From positions 1 to 8,461 of the forward strand of contig JAFADM010000558.1 in NCBI GenBank assembly GCA_023424865.1: a stretch of DNA of 8,461 nucleotides, given 5' to 3'. Under the pieces are notes generated by a model, which searched no databases, was not told the origin of the DNA, and worked only from the letters and a program-made list of their open reading frames with translations. This stretch comes from Bacillota bacterium (GTDB taxonomy: Bacteria > Bacillota_A > Clostridia > DSM-8532). The translations under genes were made by a program, and so were the position numbers. Each line of letters begins with the position of its first letter. The first letter of the stretch is position 1. Positions 6,189-8,461 of this stretch are shown here, piece by piece.

Positions 6189-6279
6189 GTAACAATTCTA
6201 ACTGCACGTCAGATAGCTGGAAAATCGTTTAATAAAGCCCATAAATCGTTGCATTACAGGTTTTGGACGCACATGGTAT

Positions 6280-6308
6280 ATTATATACAAAAAACAAAAA
6301 AAGTGCAA
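6280..6308 (-). promoter_or_regulatory. sigma-A-type promoter of the ispE operon
   Basis: TTGCAC (6303-6308), a 17-base spacer and a perfect TATAAT (6280-6285) are on the minus strand. The spacer is almost all T (T7-G-T6-GTA). The -35 element is between the sipL terminator stem and its T-runs, so promoter and terminator are interleaved. Transcription would begin near 6273. Confidence 0.7.
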
Positions 6309-6342
6309 TAAAGAGTGCCTGAACGCGCAGTTTCAGGCACTC
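6291..6342 (-). terminator. Intrinsic terminator of sipL
   Basis: GAGTGCCTGAA (6313-6323) and TTCAGGCACTC (6332-6342) form a perfect 11-bp stem with an 8-base loop, beginning 24 bases after the sipL stop. In the minus-strand sense the stem is followed by TTTATT and then long T-runs. The other side lacks a T-run in the plus sense, so it works in the minus direction only. It isolates sipL from ispE. Confidence 0.92.
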
Positions 6343-6366
6343 CCATCTAGAAAAAAATACATGGCT

Positions 6367-7908
6367 CTATCCCACTACAAACAAGCGTTTTCCGGCCTCC
6401 AGCCTAACATCCGCTTCCAGTCCGTTTTCCTGAGCAAGCCTCCCTGGCGGAATGCGATAATGCTTGGCTATGCTCCAAAGGCTGTCATTGGGCTGTGAGA
6501 AGTAAAGAGTTATGGGAGCCCGCTTATTACTGTTGTCGTCTTTGTTGGGAATCAGGCTGTCGGTGGAAAGAACCTCCTCCGTCCGGGCTACACGCAGCTT
6601 AAGCTTAAGCTTAATGGACGCTTCAACCGAATCGGATCCGTTAATATCGAAGTTTACATCGTCAATGTAGAAGCAGGCTTCAACGACCTGCCAGTTGCCG
6701 TTCTCCGGAAGATTGAAGCTGTGGGCCAGAGGCAGCTCCGTCATCTGACTTTTCAGCTCTTTGTTTTCACCCTGGCATATGAAAACAATATCCACACCCA
6801 CTGTTCCCTGGGCCTCAACCTTGTTTTCATTGAGCCGGGTGGTAAGTCCCCGCTCGGAAGCGCAAACCATAAGAACCTCTTCGAGCCGGGCATTATCCGT
6901 ATCAAGCCGGATGCGGCCTCTTGCCTCATGATTGTCTGCAAGCTCCCTTTCGTCGATGACCAGGCTCTTTGAAGCCTTATTGAGGGTGAGTACATAATCC
7001 AGAGCATAGGCATCCTCAATAACCGTTTCTTCTTCGTTTACCATTGCCTGGGTATCGGTTTCCACCTCAAGAACCACTGCAACCTGAGTATTTAGCCCGT
7101 CGTTGTCCTCCAGGATATCAATATCCCAGCTTTTAAGTCCTGTGGACATGAAAAGCGAGCCGTCATTACCGGCGTTGACATTGGGTTCCAGCTTAACAGG
7201 GAACTCCAGTACCACCGTTTCAAGACTGTTTTCCATGTTATCGCCCTGATAGAGCAGGTAAAGCGTTCCCTTGGCTTCAACCTCAGGCTCTTCCTCCCTG
7301 TTATTGATCTCGGGAGAACCCAAATTTACTCTGGAGTAAAGAATTTCCTTTATCGCCGGGCTCCCGTTAGGCAACGCCAAAGTGTTCGATACCTTGGAAA
7401 CCGCGTTGGCGTTGTCTTTAAGGGATACGATATTTACGGTACTGGTTTTTAAAAAGACATTTTCACCCGAAATTTCTCTGCCCAGCTCATCACTTTTAAT
7501 TTCATAGAACCGAAGCAGCAGTGCGGTTACCGTACGTGCCACTATTTTTCTGCCATTTACTGCATTCGCTTCGGTATGCTGGCAGCGGCAGCGTGCAAAA
7601 ACTCCTATTTCACCCTCCGTCTTAGGCTTGGGGCAGGAGACGGACCAGGGGAAACGAGCAACGATGCTTTCCGGTCTTCTGTCAGGTGTGTCGGAGCAAT
7701 AAAGGATTCGATACTTGATTTCTCCGCTGACTTCCACCATTCGTCCGGATTTTTCAACGCCGGTGACAAAGCACTCTGCATCCGAGACCAGAACAGCCCC
7801 TACATCGGGTTTGCTGTCCGGCACGATAATGCTGTTTTCAAACAATTCCTCGGTCTGTCTTATTTCAATTGTGCGGTAGGTTCTTACCGGTCTTTTCAAC
7901 AGCTCCAT
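6367..7908 (-). CDS. sipL: SPOCS (DUF3794)-LysM spore coat morphogenesis protein, SipL-like
   Basis: A 513-residue soluble protein without signal peptide or membrane span. Most of it is made of SPOCS (DUF3794) repeats, two to three by eye; DAYALDYVLTLNKASKSLVIDE (about 300-322) resembles the typical repeat core. A C-terminal LysM domain occupies 466-513, with NDSLWSIAKHYRIPPGRLAQENGL as its core. This architecture and length match SipL of Clostridioides difficile, whose LysM domain binds the SpoIVA ATPase to anchor the coat around the forespore; this protein probably does the same in the mother cell. The ATG at 7906-7908 is preceded by AGGAGGT (7921-7927) at 12 bases, slightly long. The gene is alone between two terminators, and a sigma-E-like -10 sequence lies about 65 bases upstream, fitting mother-cell expression. 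A general DUF3794 coat protein is the alternative to strict SipL orthology. Confidence 0.88.
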   Translation of the reverse strand: MELLKRPVRTYRTIEIRQTEELFENSIIVPDSKPDVGAVLVSDAECFVTGVEKSGRMVEVSGEIKYRILYCSDTPDRRPESIVARFPWSVSCPKPKTEGEIGVFARCRCQHTEANAVNGRKIVARTVTALLLRFYEIKSDELGREISGENVFLKTSTVNIVSLKDNANAVSKVSNTLALPNGSPAIKEILYSRVNLGSPEINNREEEPEVEAKGTLYLLYQGDNMENSLETVVLEFPVKLEPNVNAGNDGSLFMSTGLKSWDIDILEDNDGLNTQVAVVLEVETDTQAMVNEEETVIEDAYALDYVLTLNKASKSLVIDERELADNHEARGRIRLDTDNARLEEVLMVCASERGLTTRLNENKVEAQGTVGVDIVFICQGENKELKSQMTELPLAHSFNLPENGNWQVVEACFYIDDVNFDINGSDSVEASIKLKLKLRVARTEEVLSTDSLIPNKDDNSNKRAPITLYFSQPNDSLWSIAKHYRIPPGRLAQENGLEADVRLEAGKRLFVVG

Positions 7909-7959
7909 TTTTAATCTTGGACCTCCTCTTTTTAACCCTCATCCTTCATTCCTATTGAT

Positions 7960-8000
7960 ATGCCGGGCTTATGCAATGTATGACAGGCATACCGGGCATA
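7960..8000. repeat. Imperfect palindrome upstream of sipL
   Basis: TATGCC at the left end and GGCATA at the right end are complementary, and an inner TATGC/GCATA pair nests inside after a small internal loop. The palindrome surrounds the sigma-E-like -10 sequence (7975-7982). It could be a regulator-binding site or an RNA hairpin. No T-run follows on the sipL side. Confidence 0.4.
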
Positions 8001-8003
8001 AAA
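7975..8003 (-). promoter_or_regulatory. Candidate sigma-E promoter of sipL
   Basis: CATACATT (7975-7982) fits the Bacillus sigma-E -10 consensus SATACANT at every position. Fourteen bases upstream, TTTTATG (7997-8003) matches the -35 consensus KMATATT at only four of seven positions. sipL must have its own promoter because strong terminators flank it, and sipL of C. difficile is a sigma-E gene. The start would be near 7968, giving a leader of about 60 bases. Confidence 0.45.
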
Positions 8004-8075
8004 TAAAAACAGCCTTTACACTATAAATGAATGAAAGCTTAGCGCTTTTATTCCATTTAACAGAGAAAAAGGCTG
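8001..8075 (-). terminator. Long-hairpin intrinsic terminator of veg
   Basis: CAGCCTTT (complement of 8068-8075) and AAAGGCTG (complement of 8010-8017) form an 8-bp outer stem followed by TTTTTATTTT in the minus sense. The interior also folds: CTCTGT/ATAGTG with one mismatch, then AAAT-GAAT-AAAGC against GCTTT-ATTC-ATTT around loop GCTAA. The hairpin is therefore about 66 bases, much longer than an ordinary terminator. It starts roughly 40 bases after the veg stop. Confidence 0.8.
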
Positions 8076-8113
8076 CAAAAAATTCGTCACAAGGATAAGG
8101 CCCAAAAAAGGAC

Positions 8114-8377
8114 TCAGCTAACCATATGATTGACAGCAACTGGAACGATTTTAATTTCTACGGTTCGGGTAAGAATGTCGGTATAACTGTAGGAAACTTT
8201 GCGAGAGGCATTGATATCATTTTCAAAACGAACGATAAAAATGCTTGGATAGGCGTTTTCAACGATGCCTTCTTTGATAAATACTTTTTTTCGGCCCTTG
8301 TTGGCTTTTATCTGAATTCGTTTGCCAATACAGCCTTCCAGCTCTCGTCTGATTTGGGTTATAGAAGAATTATCCAT
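8114..8377 (-). CDS. veg: Veg protein (DUF1021), biofilm/sporulation-associated small protein
   Basis: A small basic protein of 87 residues counted from the ATG at 8375-8377; B. subtilis Veg has 86. The conserved pattern is clear: an N-terminal helix (SITQIRRELEGCIGKRIQIKANKGRKK), then GIVENAYPSIFIVRF, then KVSYSYTDILTRTVEI. In B. subtilis, Veg promotes biofilm matrix gene expression by antagonising SinR and influences spore germination; its biochemical role here is not known, and SinR need not exist in this organism. The frame can be opened seven codons earlier at a GTG (8396-8398), but the GAGGTGG ribosome binding site lies inside that extension, so the ATG is chosen. The extension would also leave almost no leader. 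It is monocistronic: strong promoter upstream, terminator downstream. Confidence 0.95.
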   Translation of the reverse strand: MDNSSITQIRRELEGCIGKRIQIKANKGRKKVFIKEGIVENAYPSIFIVRFENDINASRKVSYSYTDILTRTVEIKIVPVAVNHMVS

Positions 8378-8382
8378 AAAGA

Positions 8383-8389
8383 CCACCTC
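8383..8389 (-). promoter_or_regulatory. veg Shine-Dalgarno sequence that fixes the start
   Basis: GAGGTGG is followed by TCTTT and then ATG. It lies inside the GTG-initiated extension of the frame, which supports the shorter 87-residue Veg. Confidence 0.8.
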
Positions 8390-8405
8390 AACAATCACTT
8401 TAAAA

Positions 8406-8435
8406 ATTATAGCATAGAATGTCGAGGCTTGTCAA
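8406..8435 (-). promoter_or_regulatory. Consensus sigma-A promoter of veg with extended -10
   Basis: A perfect TTGACA (8430-8435), an 18-base spacer and a perfect TATAAT (8406-8411) preceded by TGC, an extended -10 motif. Transcription would start near 8399, leaving a leader of about 22 bases. The veg promoter of B. subtilis is likewise one of its strongest vegetative promoters. Confidence 0.93.
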
Positions 8436-8461
8436 CCAAAATAAATATTATAACCAGAGTG

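Noticed and set aside
8447..8452. Second TATAAT upstream of the veg promoter
   Set aside because: Its -35 region would lie beyond the right edge of the window, and the sequence is in an AT-rich stretch where the hexamer can occur by chance.
1..8461. CRISPR arrays, insertion sequences, prophage or toxin-antitoxin genes, tRNA genes
   Set aside because: No regularly spaced repeats, transposase or integrase motifs, paired small genes of known type, or cloverleaf sequences were found on either strand.

Overview
The window reads as chromosomal DNA of an endospore-forming Clostridia-type Firmicute. The evidence is a Veg protein, a SipL-type spore coat morphogenesis protein (SPOCS/DUF3794 plus LysM), Firmicute-style IspE and S6 proteins, strong AGGAGG-type ribosome binding sites and sigma-A promoters close to consensus. 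Every recognised gene lies on the minus strand, so transcription runs from high to low coordinates. Genus cannot be told from the sequence.

In transcription order: (1) veg, driven by a near-perfect promoter and closed by a long-hairpin terminator. (2) sipL, a single-gene unit with a sigma-E-like -10 element and its own strong terminator. (3) A run that starts at a sigma-A-like promoter in the T-rich tail of the sipL terminator: ispE, a GntR/FCD regulator, a GT-C-like membrane glycosyltransferase, a UbiA-family enzyme resembling decaprenyl-phosphate phosphoribosyltransferase, and a second polytopic protein with GT-C-like features. The regulator, glycosyltransferase and UbiA genes are joined by ATGA overlaps; the last gene follows after a 154-base gap. 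(4) An AT-rich spacer with two promoters leading into rpsF, the usual first gene of the rpsF-ssb-rpsR operon, which leaves the window at its left edge.

The part that goes beyond housekeeping is the GntR/GT-C/UbiA/membrane-protein cassette behind ispE. IspE helps make the isoprenoid precursors of polyprenyl phosphate. A DPPR-synthase-like UbiA would load a phospho-pentose onto polyprenyl phosphate, and GT-C enzymes use polyprenyl-phosphate sugars as donors outside the membrane. The cassette therefore looks like a small lipid-linked sugar (possibly pentose) pathway for decorating a surface polymer or protein, under a metabolite-sensing repressor. This is inferred from families and gene order; substrate and acceptor are unknown, and no epimerase or phosphatase partner lies in the window.

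The two ORFs that can be opened at GTG codons (ispE, veg) should start at the downstream ATG, because the GTG lies at or before the Shine-Dalgarno sequence. No tRNA, rRNA, CRISPR array, insertion sequence or prophage gene was seen.
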